Part shown: positions 6,604 through 12,352 of the stretch, piece by piece
Layout of the letters: each line of letters begins with the position of its first letter
Position numbering within the stretch: position 1 is the first letter of the stretch
Source of the DNA: Actinomyces sp.
Lineage (GTDB): Bacteria > Actinomycetota > Acidimicrobiia > Acidimicrobiales > Aldehydirespiratoraceae
Assembly (NCBI GenBank): GCA_003697065.1
Contig: RFFY01000263.1
Span: 1-12,456, forward strand
Direction: 5' to 3'
Length of the DNA: 12,456 bases
Position numbers and translations under genes: made by a program
Notes under the pieces: generated by a model
Told to the model about the DNA's origin: nothing
Seen by the model: the letters and a program-made list of their open reading frames with translations, nothing else
The model's database searches: none

Positions 6604-7328
6604 CCGTCGGCAGGCCCGGCCCCGCCGGCCCCGGGGTCCTGACCGCCGACAGGCCCGGCCCCGCCGGGCCGATGGGGTGACATCACGGCGATGGCGGTGG
6701 AGATCCCCAGCTCCCGGGTGCGCAGGGTGGCGATGCGCCGGCCGGGCTGCACGGCGGGTCGCACGGGCCCGAGGGCGTCGCCGAGCACGGCGGCGGTGTG
6801 CTCGATGTCGGCCACGGTGAGGGCCAGGCCCCACACCCGGGTCGGTCCCGCCCCGTGGGCGCTGTCGTCCCCCACCAGCTCGGCGATGACGTCGCCCAGC
6901 CAGAAGAAGGTCTGGCGGCGGGTCGCGTCGCCGGCCGGGATCCGTCGGACCCGGCGGACCTCGAGCCCGGCGGCCACGAAGGCGGCCGTGGTGCGGTCGC
7001 AGTCGGGGGTCACCAGCACGATGTGGTCGAGCCGGCGGACCCCGTTGGGATGCCGGACGGCATGCCCGGCGTCGGGGCGCTCGTGTCCGGCGTGGTCCGG
7101 CCCGGGGGACGCCGGGGCGTGATCACACCGGGGGAGACCGTCGAGGTCGGCGTCGATGCCGGTGATCCCCACCCCGGTGACGCCCCGCTCGTCGGCGGGC
7201 CGTCCCCCGCTGCCGGTCAGCACCACCTCCACCCCGCCGAGGCGGACCCGCGGGGGCGGGCCGGACCCCACGGTGAAGCCGGCGGCCCGCCAGGCGTCGG
7301 GATCGTCGGCGATCTCCAGCACCCGCAA
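6570..7328 (-). CDS. VOC (glyoxalase/bleomycin-resistance-like) family protein
   Basis: About 252 residues from the proposed start. Two VOC-like modules are visible. The N-terminal one runs from VLEIADDPDAWRAAGF through VRLGGVEVVLTGS. The second has VRRLDHIVLVTPDCDRTTAAF, with the His of LDHI as a candidate metal ligand, then RQTFFWLGDVIAELVGD, WGLALTVADIEHTAAVLG and GRRIATLRTRELGISTAIAVM. VOC proteins bind a divalent metal and act on small molecules; no substrate can be assigned. The C-terminus (about 27 residues) is a Gly/Ala-rich 13-residue repeat from the 39-bp array. The start is uncertain: TTG at 7328 gives a natural N-terminus (MRVLEIADD), but the frame is open to GTG 7469 through a (VPP)n stretch encoded by a 9-bp repeat. 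No SD is visible at any candidate. Confidence 0.75.
   Translation of the reverse strand: MRVLEIADDPDAWRAAGFTVGSGPPPRVRLGGVEVVLTGSGGRPADERGVTGVGITGIDADLDGLPRCDHAPASPGPDHAGHERPDAGHAVRHPNGVRRLDHIVLVTPDCDRTTAAFVAAGLEVRRVRRIPAGDATRRQTFFWLGDVIAELVGDDSAHGAGPTRVWGLALTVADIEHTAAVLGDALGPVRPAVQPGRRIATLRTRELGISTAIAVMSPHRPGGAGPVGGQDPGAGGAGPADGQEGGAGGAGR
6581..6670. repeat. 39-bp tandem repeat at convergent junction
   Basis: Units lie at 6581-6619 and 6620-6658 with a truncated third from 6659. They begin CCCCGCCGG, contain CCTGACCG in the middle and end CAGGCCCGG or its variant. The plus-strand TGA in unit 1 (6601-6603) ends the split-barrel gene, and the same TGA recurs in phase in unit 2 (6640-6642). 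On the minus strand the array encodes 13-residue units (GGAGPxxGQxxGA) at the C-terminus of the VOC protein. Confidence 0.93.
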
Positions 7329-7362
7329 GGCGACGGGCGAGGTCGGGGCAGGGGGAGAATCC

Positions 7363-7434
7363 GGTGGCACGGGTGGCACGGGTGGCACGGGCGGTCGGGG
7401 TGGCACGGGAGGATCCGGTGGCACGGGTGGCACG
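7363..7434. repeat. 9-bp tandem repeat array (8 units)
   Basis: Six exact copies of GGTGGCACG and two variants (GGCGGTCGG at 7390-7398, GGAGGATCC at 7408-7416) run without gaps. The array lies between the VOC and thioesterase genes. If the VOC gene used an upstream start, the minus strand would encode a proline-rich VPP/DPP/RPP arm. Confidence 0.95.
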
Positions 7435-7553
7435 GGTCCACTGTGGTGGGGCCGGCGGTGCCGGTCCACTCCGGAGCCGGGCGACCGGGTCGGCTCGGGG
7501 CATCGGCCCCGGGGTGACCGGGTCCGGGCGCCGGAGCCGGGGTGGCACGGGGG

Positions 7554-7559
7554 TAGGGT
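7554..7559 (+). promoter_or_regulatory. -10 box TAGGGT of thioesterase-NUDIX operon (leaderless)
   Basis: TAGGGT matches the actinobacterial -10 consensus TAnnnT and ends 8 nt before GTG 7568, so transcription would begin at or next to the start codon. No SD precedes that GTG. The same hexamer occurs in the same position before two other genes here. Confidence 0.7.
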
Positions 7560-7567
7560 CGGCGCCC

Positions 7568-8407
7568 GTGAGCTTCGAGACCTTCGACGATCTGCTCGAT
7601 CTCGCCGAGCACGGCCCCGACACCTACGTCGGTCGTTCCGCCGTGTACCCGTGGGACCGGGTCTACGGGGGCCAGGTGGTGGCCCAGGGCCTGTGGGCGG
7701 CGATCCGCACCGTCGAGCCGTCCCATCGGGTGCATTCGGTGCACGCCTACTTCATCCGTGGGGGCGATCAGAGCGAACCCATCCGCTTCGAGGTCGACCG
7801 GATCCGCAACGGGCGGTCCTTCGTCACCCGCCGGGTGGTGGCCCGCCAGTCCTTCGGGGCGATCCTCAACCTGTCGGCCTCGTTCCACCGACGCGAGGAG
7901 GCGCCCGACACGACGGCCCTGCCCTTCCCCGCCGACGTGCCGCCGCCCGAGGAGCTCGAGCCCGCCGACTGGGGTCCCCTGATGGAGCGCCGTCCCGTGC
8001 CCGGCGACGGTCCCCGGGTGCGCTCGTGGCTGCGGGTGGTCGGCCCTCTCGGTGAGGATCCCGGCGTCCATGCCGTGGCCCACGCCTACGCCAGCGACGA
8101 CCTGGCCACCGAGGCGGTGATGGTCACCCATCCGCGGGGCCGGCCCGACTGGGGGTCGGGTGACGCCGAGTGGCCCTACATGGGGGCGTCGCTGGACCAC
8201 ACCGTCTGGTTCCATCGTGACGCACCGGCCGACGACTGGCTACTGCACGACCTGCGGGGCGTGGGCGTGTACGGGGCCCGGGGCCTGGCCCTGGGCGAGG
8301 TGTGGACCCGTGACGGGGTCCACGTGGCGACCATCGCCCAGGAGGTGCTGCTGCGCGAGCGGCGCCGACCCGACGGGGACGGGACGACGACGGGGAGCGC
8401 CCCGTGA
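7568..8407 (+). CDS. TesB-type acyl-CoA thioesterase II
   Basis: A 279-residue double-hotdog thioesterase, the usual length for TesB/ACOT8. It hydrolyses acyl-CoA to fatty acid and CoA in the cytosol. The N-terminal hotdog contains RVYGGQVVAQGLWAA (31-45), HSVHAYFIRGGD (56-67), and G-R-S-F-V-T-R-R-V-V-A-R-Q (82-94). The C-terminal hotdog has the HAYASDD strand (172-178), MGASLDHTVWFH (205-216), YGARGLALGEVWTRDG (225-240) and ATIAQEVLLRER (254-265). By alignment with E. coli TesB (Asp204, Thr228, Gln278), the triad would be Asp177, Ser208 and Gln258, so it looks active. The GTG at 7568 is chosen from the TAGGGT box and from where family homology begins; upstream frame is repeat sequence. It is coupled to the NUDIX gene by a GTGA overlap. 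Confidence 0.9.
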   Translation: MSFETFDDLLDLAEHGPDTYVGRSAVYPWDRVYGGQVVAQGLWAAIRTVEPSHRVHSVHAYFIRGGDQSEPIRFEVDRIRNGRSFVTRRVVARQSFGAILNLSASFHRREEAPDTTALPFPADVPPPEELEPADWGPLMERRPVPGDGPRVRSWLRVVGPLGEDPGVHAVAHAYASDDLATEAVMVTHPRGRPDWGSGDAEWPYMGASLDHTVWFHRDAPADDWLLHDLRGVGVYGARGLALGEVWTRDGVHVATIAQEVLLRERRRPDGDGTTTGSAP

Positions 8408-8913
8408 CCTTCGTGATCCGCCGCCCGGCGGCCCGGGTGGTGCTGCTCGATCGCCGGGGGCGGGTCTTCCTCATCCGGGCGGAGGACCCCATCGACCCCC
8501 GCAAGGCACCCTGGCTCGAGATCCCCGGTGGGGGGATGGGCTTCGGGGAGGACTCCGCCGAGGCCGCCCGTCGGGAGTTGATCGAAGAGACGGGGATCGT
8601 CGAGGTGGAGATGGGCCCGTGTGTGTGGGTCCAGGAGGTCGAGTACGACTTCGCCGGCTACCACTTCCACTCCTTCGACCGCATCCACGTGGCCTGGACC
8701 GAGGGCGGCGTCTACCGGCCGCGGGGGCTCGAGGCGCTGGAGGCGGCGGCCTTCGTGGGGGCGCGCTGGTGGACCCTCGACGAGCTGGCCGCCGATCCCT
8801 CACCCACCGTCCCCGCCCGCCTCCGCGAGTTCCTGCCGGCCCTGGTGGCCGGTGAGCTGCCCGACGAACCGATCGACATCAGCCCCCTCGCCGGGCCGCC
8901 CCCGCCGGGTTGA
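8404..8913 (+). CDS. NUDIX hydrolase
   Basis: A 169-residue NUDIX protein, which cleaves nucleoside-diphosphate-linked substrates. The full Nudix box GX5EX7REUXEEXGU is intact at residues 43-65 (GGMGFGEDSAEAARRELIEE plus TGI), with the metal-binding glutamates in REL-I-E-E (57-62). Strands before it (AARVVLLDRRGRVFLIRAED) and after (YDFAGYHFHSFDRIHVAW, then RWWTLDELAA) are typical. The substrate is not predictable; close types act on ADP-ribose, (deoxy)nucleotides or CoA derivatives. CoA pyrophosphatase is tempting beside a thioesterase, but the CoA-specific signature is not evident. The GTG start overlaps the thioesterase stop (GTGA). The stop sits in the first copy of an 18-bp direct repeat. 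Confidence 0.9.
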   Translation: MTFVIRRPAARVVLLDRRGRVFLIRAEDPIDPRKAPWLEIPGGGMGFGEDSAEAARRELIEETGIVEVEMGPCVWVQEVEYDFAGYHFHSFDRIHVAWTEGGVYRPRGLEALEAAAFVGARWWTLDELAADPSPTVPARLREFLPALVAGELPDEPIDISPLAGPPPPG

Positions 8914-8944
8914 CCGCGGCTCAGACGTTGACCGCGGCTCAGAC
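8909..8944. repeat. 18-bp direct repeat holding stop codons of both convergent genes
   Basis: GTTGACCGCGGCTCAGAC occurs twice back to back (8909-8926, 8927-8944), identical. The TGA in copy 1 (8911-8913) ends the NUDIX gene, and the TCA in copy 2 (8939-8941) is the minus-strand TGA ending the TetR gene. Each copy carries both signals in the same phase. Confidence 0.95.
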
Positions 8945-9607
8945 GTGCCCGGCGTCGGCGTCGGTGTCGCTCGTCTCGCTCGTCTCGCTCGGGCCGTCGA
9001 CGCTGGTCGAGTGCTCGATCGAGGGCGGCCGACCCCTCAGCCCGGCCCAGGCGAGTTCGGCCACCTGGGCGGCCAGGGCGGCGGCGTCGCTGGGGCGCCC
9101 GGTGCGCAACCAGTGACGACCGGTGGCCTCGGCCAGGCCGACGAGGCCGTGGGCCAGGGTCAGGCGGTCGAGGGTGTCGAGGCCCTCGGTGGTGATGAGG
9201 TCGGCGATGAGCCCGGCGATGGTGGACTCGACCTCGTAGACGGTGGCGGCGAACTCGGGGTCGACGCGCACGCCCTCACCGAACAGGACGGCGAAGGCCT
9301 GGGGTCGCTCGTCGATGAAGGCGAAGTAGGCGGCGAAGCCGTGCCGAACCTGCTCGTGGGGTGACAGGGCGGGGTCGGCGGCGGTGATCACGGCGTCGGT
9401 GAGGCGCCGGCCGACCTCGCGGAGCACCTCGAGGTAGAGGCGGTGCTTGGACGGGAAGTGCTGGTACAGGACCGGTTTGGTGACCCCGGCCCGCGCCGCG
9501 ATCTCCTCCATGGTCGTGTCGTGGTAGCCGGTGTCGGCGAAGGCATCGAGGGCCACGTCGAGGAGCTGGGTTCGCCGCTGATCGGCGGGCAGGCGAGCCG
9601 GTCTCAC
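8939..9607 (-). CDS. TetR/AcrR-family transcriptional regulator
   Basis: A 222-residue TetR-type repressor. The N-terminal helix-turn-helix domain covers about residues 11-60: RRTQLLDVALDAFADTGY, TTMEEIAARAGVTKPVLYQH, then FPSKHRLYLEVL. The rest is the helical ligand-binding and dimer domain, including a FAVLFGEGV strip and LTLAHGLVGLAEATGRHW. The last 21 residues are a Ser/Thr/Glu/Asp tail (SETSETSD), partly made by a 9-bp repeat. The GTG at 9607 is supported by TAGGGT 6 nt upstream and a normal N-terminus. Targets may include itself and the neighbouring convergent thioesterase-NUDIX operon or acyl-lipid genes, but the sequence does not prove this. Confidence 0.92.
   Translation of the reverse strand: MRPARLPADQRRTQLLDVALDAFADTGYHDTTMEEIAARAGVTKPVLYQHFPSKHRLYLEVLREVGRRLTDAVITAADPALSPHEQVRHGFAAYFAFIDERPQAFAVLFGEGVRVDPEFAATVYEVESTIAGLIADLITTEGLDTLDRLTLAHGLVGLAEATGRHWLRTGRPSDAAALAAQVAELAWAGLRGRPPSIEHSTSVDGPSETSETSDTDADAGHV
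8967..8990. repeat. 9-bp repeat in TetR 3' end
   Basis: TCGCTCGTC is repeated 2.7 times in the coding region of the TetR C-terminal tail and gives SETSETSD on the minus strand. It lies 22 bp from the 18-bp repeat. Confidence 0.85.
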
Positions 9608-9613
9608 GCTCGC

Positions 9614-9619
9614 ACCCTA
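9614..9619 (-). promoter_or_regulatory. -10 box TAGGGT of the TetR gene (leaderless)
   Basis: Minus-strand TAGGGT (plus strand ACCCTA) ends 6 nt before GTG 9607, which fits a leaderless transcript. The position for a -35 element falls inside the upstream direct repeat (copy 1, 9624-9653). Confidence 0.7.
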
Positions 9620-9623
9620 CCCA

Positions 9624-9725
9624 CCCCCTTGCGTTCCGGCTCCCGTATCGCCCACCTCCCCCTTGCGTTCTGGCTCCCGTATCGCCCGCCCCACGGTCGT
9701 GTGCGGAGCCAGAACGCAGGGGGGG
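9624..9725. repeat. 30-bp direct repeat plus inverted arm forming a long hairpin
   Basis: Copy 1 (9624-9653) and copy 2 (9658-9687) share CCCCCTTGCGTTC, one mismatch (C/T), then GGCTCCCGTATCGCCC. TGCGTTCTGGCTCC at 9664-9677 is the exact inverse complement of GGAGCCAGAACGCA at 9705-9718. With the flanking C5/G5 tracts, the stem reaches about 20 bp around a 27-nt loop. No T-tract follows on either strand, so it is not a classical intrinsic terminator, although it lies just after the stop of the membrane-protein gene. It fills the 124-bp gap in front of the TetR gene. Confidence 0.9.
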
Positions 9726-9731
9726 AAGGGG

Positions 9732-9989
9732 TCACCAGGTGTGGTCGCGGTCGGCGCGGTCGGCGGCGCGCACTGCGTAGCCGGCGACGATGGCGGGGGC
9801 CAGGGCCACCGAGCCGACGATCAGGCAGGTGACGACGAGGCGGGCGTGGGTCTCGGTCAGGCCCGTCACGAAACCCACGACGAACACCACCACGGCGATG
9901 CCGAACAGGGTGTAACCCAGGCGCTGACCCCAGTCGGCGGCCCGGGCGATGCGGGCCCGGCGGGCCCGGACCGGGTCGTCTGTGCTCAC
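9732..9989 (-). CDS. Small two-helix membrane protein, conserved hypothetical type
   Basis: An 85-residue protein from GTG at 9989. A basic, helical N-terminus (PVRARRARIARAADWGQR, cytosolic by the positive-inside rule) precedes two hydrophobic segments, LGYTLFGIAVVVFVVGFVTG (about 24-43) and LVVTCLIVGSVALAPAIVAG (about 51-70), and a charged tail (RAADRADRDHTW). Function unknown. It resembles small membrane proteins I associate with actinobacterial genomes, but I cannot verify that here. It starts 10 nt after the glycosyltransferase stop codon and has its own TAGGGT -10 box, so it may be transcribed both from the operon and alone. Confidence 0.78.
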   Translation of the reverse strand: MSTDDPVRARRARIARAADWGQRLGYTLFGIAVVVFVVGFVTGLTETHARLVVTCLIVGSVALAPAIVAGYAVRAADRADRDHTW

Positions 9990-9996
9990 CCCGCGC

Positions 9997-10002
9997 ACCC
10001 TA
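9997..10002 (-). promoter_or_regulatory. -10 box TAGGGT overlapping the glycosyltransferase stop codon
   Basis: Minus-strand TAGGGT ends 7 nt before GTG 9989. Its first three bases are the TAG stop (10002-10000) of the upstream glycosyltransferase gene. This matches the arrangement at the thioesterase and TetR genes. Confidence 0.65.
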
Positions 10003-11115
10003 GCGGCCCCGCCCGCCGACCCCCTGGGCGTCGGGCAGCCAGCCCCGTCGACCCAGCAGGTCGGCCAGGCGTCGTCGCAGGACCTCCAGAGACAGGTGGC
10101 GGGCCACCACCGCGCGGTTGTGCTCGAGCAGGCCGGGATCGGGAGCGGCGAGGAAGGCGGCCAGGGGCGCCACGTCGTCGGTCGGGAACCAGCGGAAACC
10201 CAGGCGGCGGAGCTCGTCGGCCACCGGATAGTCGCCCACGGCGACGGGGCGACGGTGGATCGAGGCTTCGACCGGGGGGTTGCCGAACCCCTCCCAGGTG
10301 GACGGGAAGACGACGGCGTCACAGGCGGCGTAGGCCGCGGCCGTCGAAGCGGGAACGCCGTCGATGTCGGGCACGCCGCGGACCACCCGGCACGGGGCCT
10401 CCTCCAGCAGGGCCGCCAGCTCGTCGGCGTAGTCCTCCTCGGCTGGTCCCCACAGCCAGTAGACGGCGTCGAGCTCGGCGGCCATGGCCAGGGCCCGGGG
10501 CACGTTCTTGCGGGCGATGGCCCGGACGGGGTGGGCGAGGAGGATCTCGTCATCGCCCACGCCGAGAGACGCCCGGACCCGGGCCCCCAGAGCGGGCGGC
10601 GCCGGCTCCTCGAGGGGGAAGCCGTTGGGGATGCAGACGGCCTCGAGGCCCCGCTCGACGAACTGGCGTCGGGTGAGCTCGTTGATGGTGACGTGACACC
10701 AGGCGGGATCGTCGGGGGGGAGAGCGGTCACGTGGGCGAACCGCGGGCGCTGCCAGGGCGGGTCGTGGTGGTGCAGGAGAGCGGGTCGGCCCGCCAGCAC
10801 CCCGGCCACGGCCAGGGCGGCCTCGACGTTGAGGGGGATGGTGCACAGGTTCTCGACCACGACCAGGTCGACATCGCCCAGGGCCGCCTCGATGCTCCGG
10901 CGGTCGGGCGGGACACGGGCGTCGATGGCGAGGCCCGCTACGGTGCGGTCGACCGGCCCCTCACCGGCGACGGTCACCACCTCGAATCCCAGGCTCTGCA
11001 GCACCCGGGACCAGTGGGCGGCCACCACCGACACCCCGTCGCCGCCCCCCAGACGGAACGACACGATGGCGCACCGACCGGTTCCGGATCGACCGGACCC
11101 CCACGGACTCCCCAC
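10000..11115 (-). CDS. GT4-type glycosyltransferase
   Basis: About 371 residues from GTG at 11115. The fold is GT-B. The N-terminal strand and glycine loop is CAIVSFRLGGGDGVSVV (15-31). The acceptor half includes a DLVVVENLCTIPLN stretch (83-96), ALLHHHDPPWQ (112-122) and CIPNGFPLEEP (161-171). The donor half has LLAHPVRAIARKNVPRAL (192-209, basic residues for the sugar-nucleotide diphosphate) and the retaining E-x7-E motif EGFGNPPVE (Glu275, Glu283). It should transfer a sugar from a nucleotide sugar with retention. Acceptor unknown. The start is uncertain: no closer start codon precedes the first beta strand, and no SD is seen. It is divergent from a GH63-like hydrolase only 16 bp away, which hints at a shared glycoside. 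Confidence 0.85.
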   Translation of the reverse strand: MGSPWGSGRSGTGRCAIVSFRLGGGDGVSVVAAHWSRVLQSLGFEVVTVAGEGPVDRTVAGLAIDARVPPDRRSIEAALGDVDLVVVENLCTIPLNVEAALAVAGVLAGRPALLHHHDPPWQRPRFAHVTALPPDDPAWCHVTINELTRRQFVERGLEAVCIPNGFPLEEPAPPALGARVRASLGVGDDEILLAHPVRAIARKNVPRALAMAAELDAVYWLWGPAEEDYADELAALLEEAPCRVVRGVPDIDGVPASTAAAYAACDAVVFPSTWEGFGNPPVEASIHRRPVAVGDYPVADELRRLGFRWFPTDDVAPLAAFLAAPDPGLLEHNRAVVARHLSLEVLRRRLADLLGRRGWLPDAQGVGGRGR

Positions 11116-11131
11116 GGACACGGACACCACG

Positions 11132-12352
11132 ATGCCCGACGGCACCGACGACCCCACCCTCTCGCCCGAGGACCTCTCCCGTTTCGAGGAGCGGGTGCGG
11201 TCGGTGCTCGAGGCGGCCTGGGTCGATCTGGGCCCGGCAGCCGACGGGACCCCGCGGGGCTACACCGCCCCCCATCCCGAGGTGTACCCCTGGCTGTGGT
11301 CGTGGGACTCGTGCTTCCACGCCCTCGTGTGGGCCCGCCTCGGACGGCCCGACCGGGCCCTCATCGAACTGGCCGAGGTCTTCGCCCACCAGGGTCCCGA
11401 CGGCTTCGTGCCCCACATGGGTTACCAGCGCCGTCCCGGTCACCACGCGGCCTTCTGGGGCCGGCCCGCCTCCTCGTGCATCACCCAGCCCCCGATCTTC
11501 GGTCACACGGTGGCCGAGCTGGCACGGCGTGGGATCGAGGTTCCCGAGCGCCTGGTGGAGGCGTCGCGGGCCGGGGTGCTGTTCCTGCTGCGCCACCGGC
11601 GCCGCGACCCGAGTGGCCTCGTGCGCGTCGTGCACCCCTGGGAGACGGGCTGCGACGACTCGCCCCGCTGGGACGACCTGTGCCCCGGTGGCTTCGACCG
11701 CGAACGCTGGCGGACCGTCAAGGGCGACCTGGTGGCCACCGTCGAGTTCGCCCCCACCGGCTCACCCGTCGACAACCCCGCCTGTCCGGTCGCTCCCGCC
11801 GGCTTCAACGCTCTCGTCGCCCACGCCGCCGCCGAACTGGCCACCGTCACCGGTGACGACGAGCTGGCCGCCGGCGCCCGCGAGGTGGCCGACGCCCTCG
11901 ACGCCCGCTTCGATCCGGGCCTCGCCACCTGGGTCGACGCCGGTGTCACGGAGCGCGGGTCGGGTCGGGTGCGGACCGTCGATGCCCTGTGCGGGGTGCT
12001 CGTGACCGGTGACGCCCGTGCCCGCTCGGCGGTGACGGCGGTGCTCCTCGACCCGGCGGCCCACGCCTCGCCCCACGGCCCGACCGGGGTGCACCGGGCC
12101 GAGCCCGCCTACTCGTCCACCGCCTATTGGCGGGGGCCGGTGTGGCCCCAGCTCGCCTACCTGCTGCGTGCCGGGCTCGGAGGCGGACCGGGCGGCGGGG
12201 AGGTGGCCGCGTCGACGGTGCGGGGGGCACGCCGATCGGGTCTGGCCGAGTACTGGGAGCCCGACACCGGCCGGGGACTGGGGGCGGTGCCCCAGTCCTG
12301 GTCGGGCCTCGCTGTGGTGCTGGCCGACGCTCTCGTCGACGGCACCGCCTGA
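11132..12352 (+). CDS. MGH1/GH63-like glycoside hydrolase (glucosyl-/mannosylglycerate hydrolase type)
   Basis: 406 residues from ATG at 11132, an (alpha/alpha)6-barrel hydrolase. Signature blocks are VYPWLWSWDSCFHALVWAR (51-69), GFVPHMGYQ (91-99), HPWETGCDDSPRWDD (168-182), PAYSSTAYWRGPVWPQLAYL (335-354) and AEYWEPDTGRGLGAVPQSWS (372-391). In characterised GH63 glucosylglycerate hydrolases, the acid and base lie in the HPWE-x-G-x-D-N/D-S segment and the YWEP-x-TG segment. Here these give Asp175 (or Asp176) and Glu376. The family also contains mannosylglycerate and debranching-like enzymes, so the substrate is a guess, but a small glucoside or glucosylglycerate is plausible. An in-frame ATG at 11066 would add 22 residues and overlap the glycosyltransferase gene; 11132 is preferred. 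Confidence 0.85.
   Translation: MPDGTDDPTLSPEDLSRFEERVRSVLEAAWVDLGPAADGTPRGYTAPHPEVYPWLWSWDSCFHALVWARLGRPDRALIELAEVFAHQGPDGFVPHMGYQRRPGHHAAFWGRPASSCITQPPIFGHTVAELARRGIEVPERLVEASRAGVLFLLRHRRRDPSGLVRVVHPWETGCDDSPRWDDLCPGGFDRERWRTVKGDLVATVEFAPTGSPVDNPACPVAPAGFNALVAHAAAELATVTGDDELAAGAREVADALDARFDPGLATWVDAGVTERGSGRVRTVDALCGVLVTGDARARSAVTAVLLDPAAHASPHGPTGVHRAEPAYSSTAYWRGPVWPQLAYLLRAGLGGGPGGGEVAASTVRGARRSGLAEYWEPDTGRGLGAVPQSWSGLAVVLADALVDGTA

Larger units (their letters stand above)
7329..7567. other. Divergent VOC-thioesterase intergenic region
   Basis: This region of about 240 bp is G-rich on the plus strand. It holds the 9-bp repeat array and the thioesterase promoter. Nothing else coding is supported. 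Open frames through it are extensions of the flanking genes. Confidence 0.6.

Noticed and set aside
9624..9725. Classical rho-independent terminator or riboswitch
   Set aside because: The hairpin is strong, but no T-tract follows on either strand, and no known riboswitch core was recognised. It is kept only as a repeat or hairpin of unknown role.
9949..11856. A long plus-strand frame across the glycosyltransferase gene
   Set aside because: It is antisense to the GT-B motifs and out of frame with the downstream hydrolase; it has no domain features.
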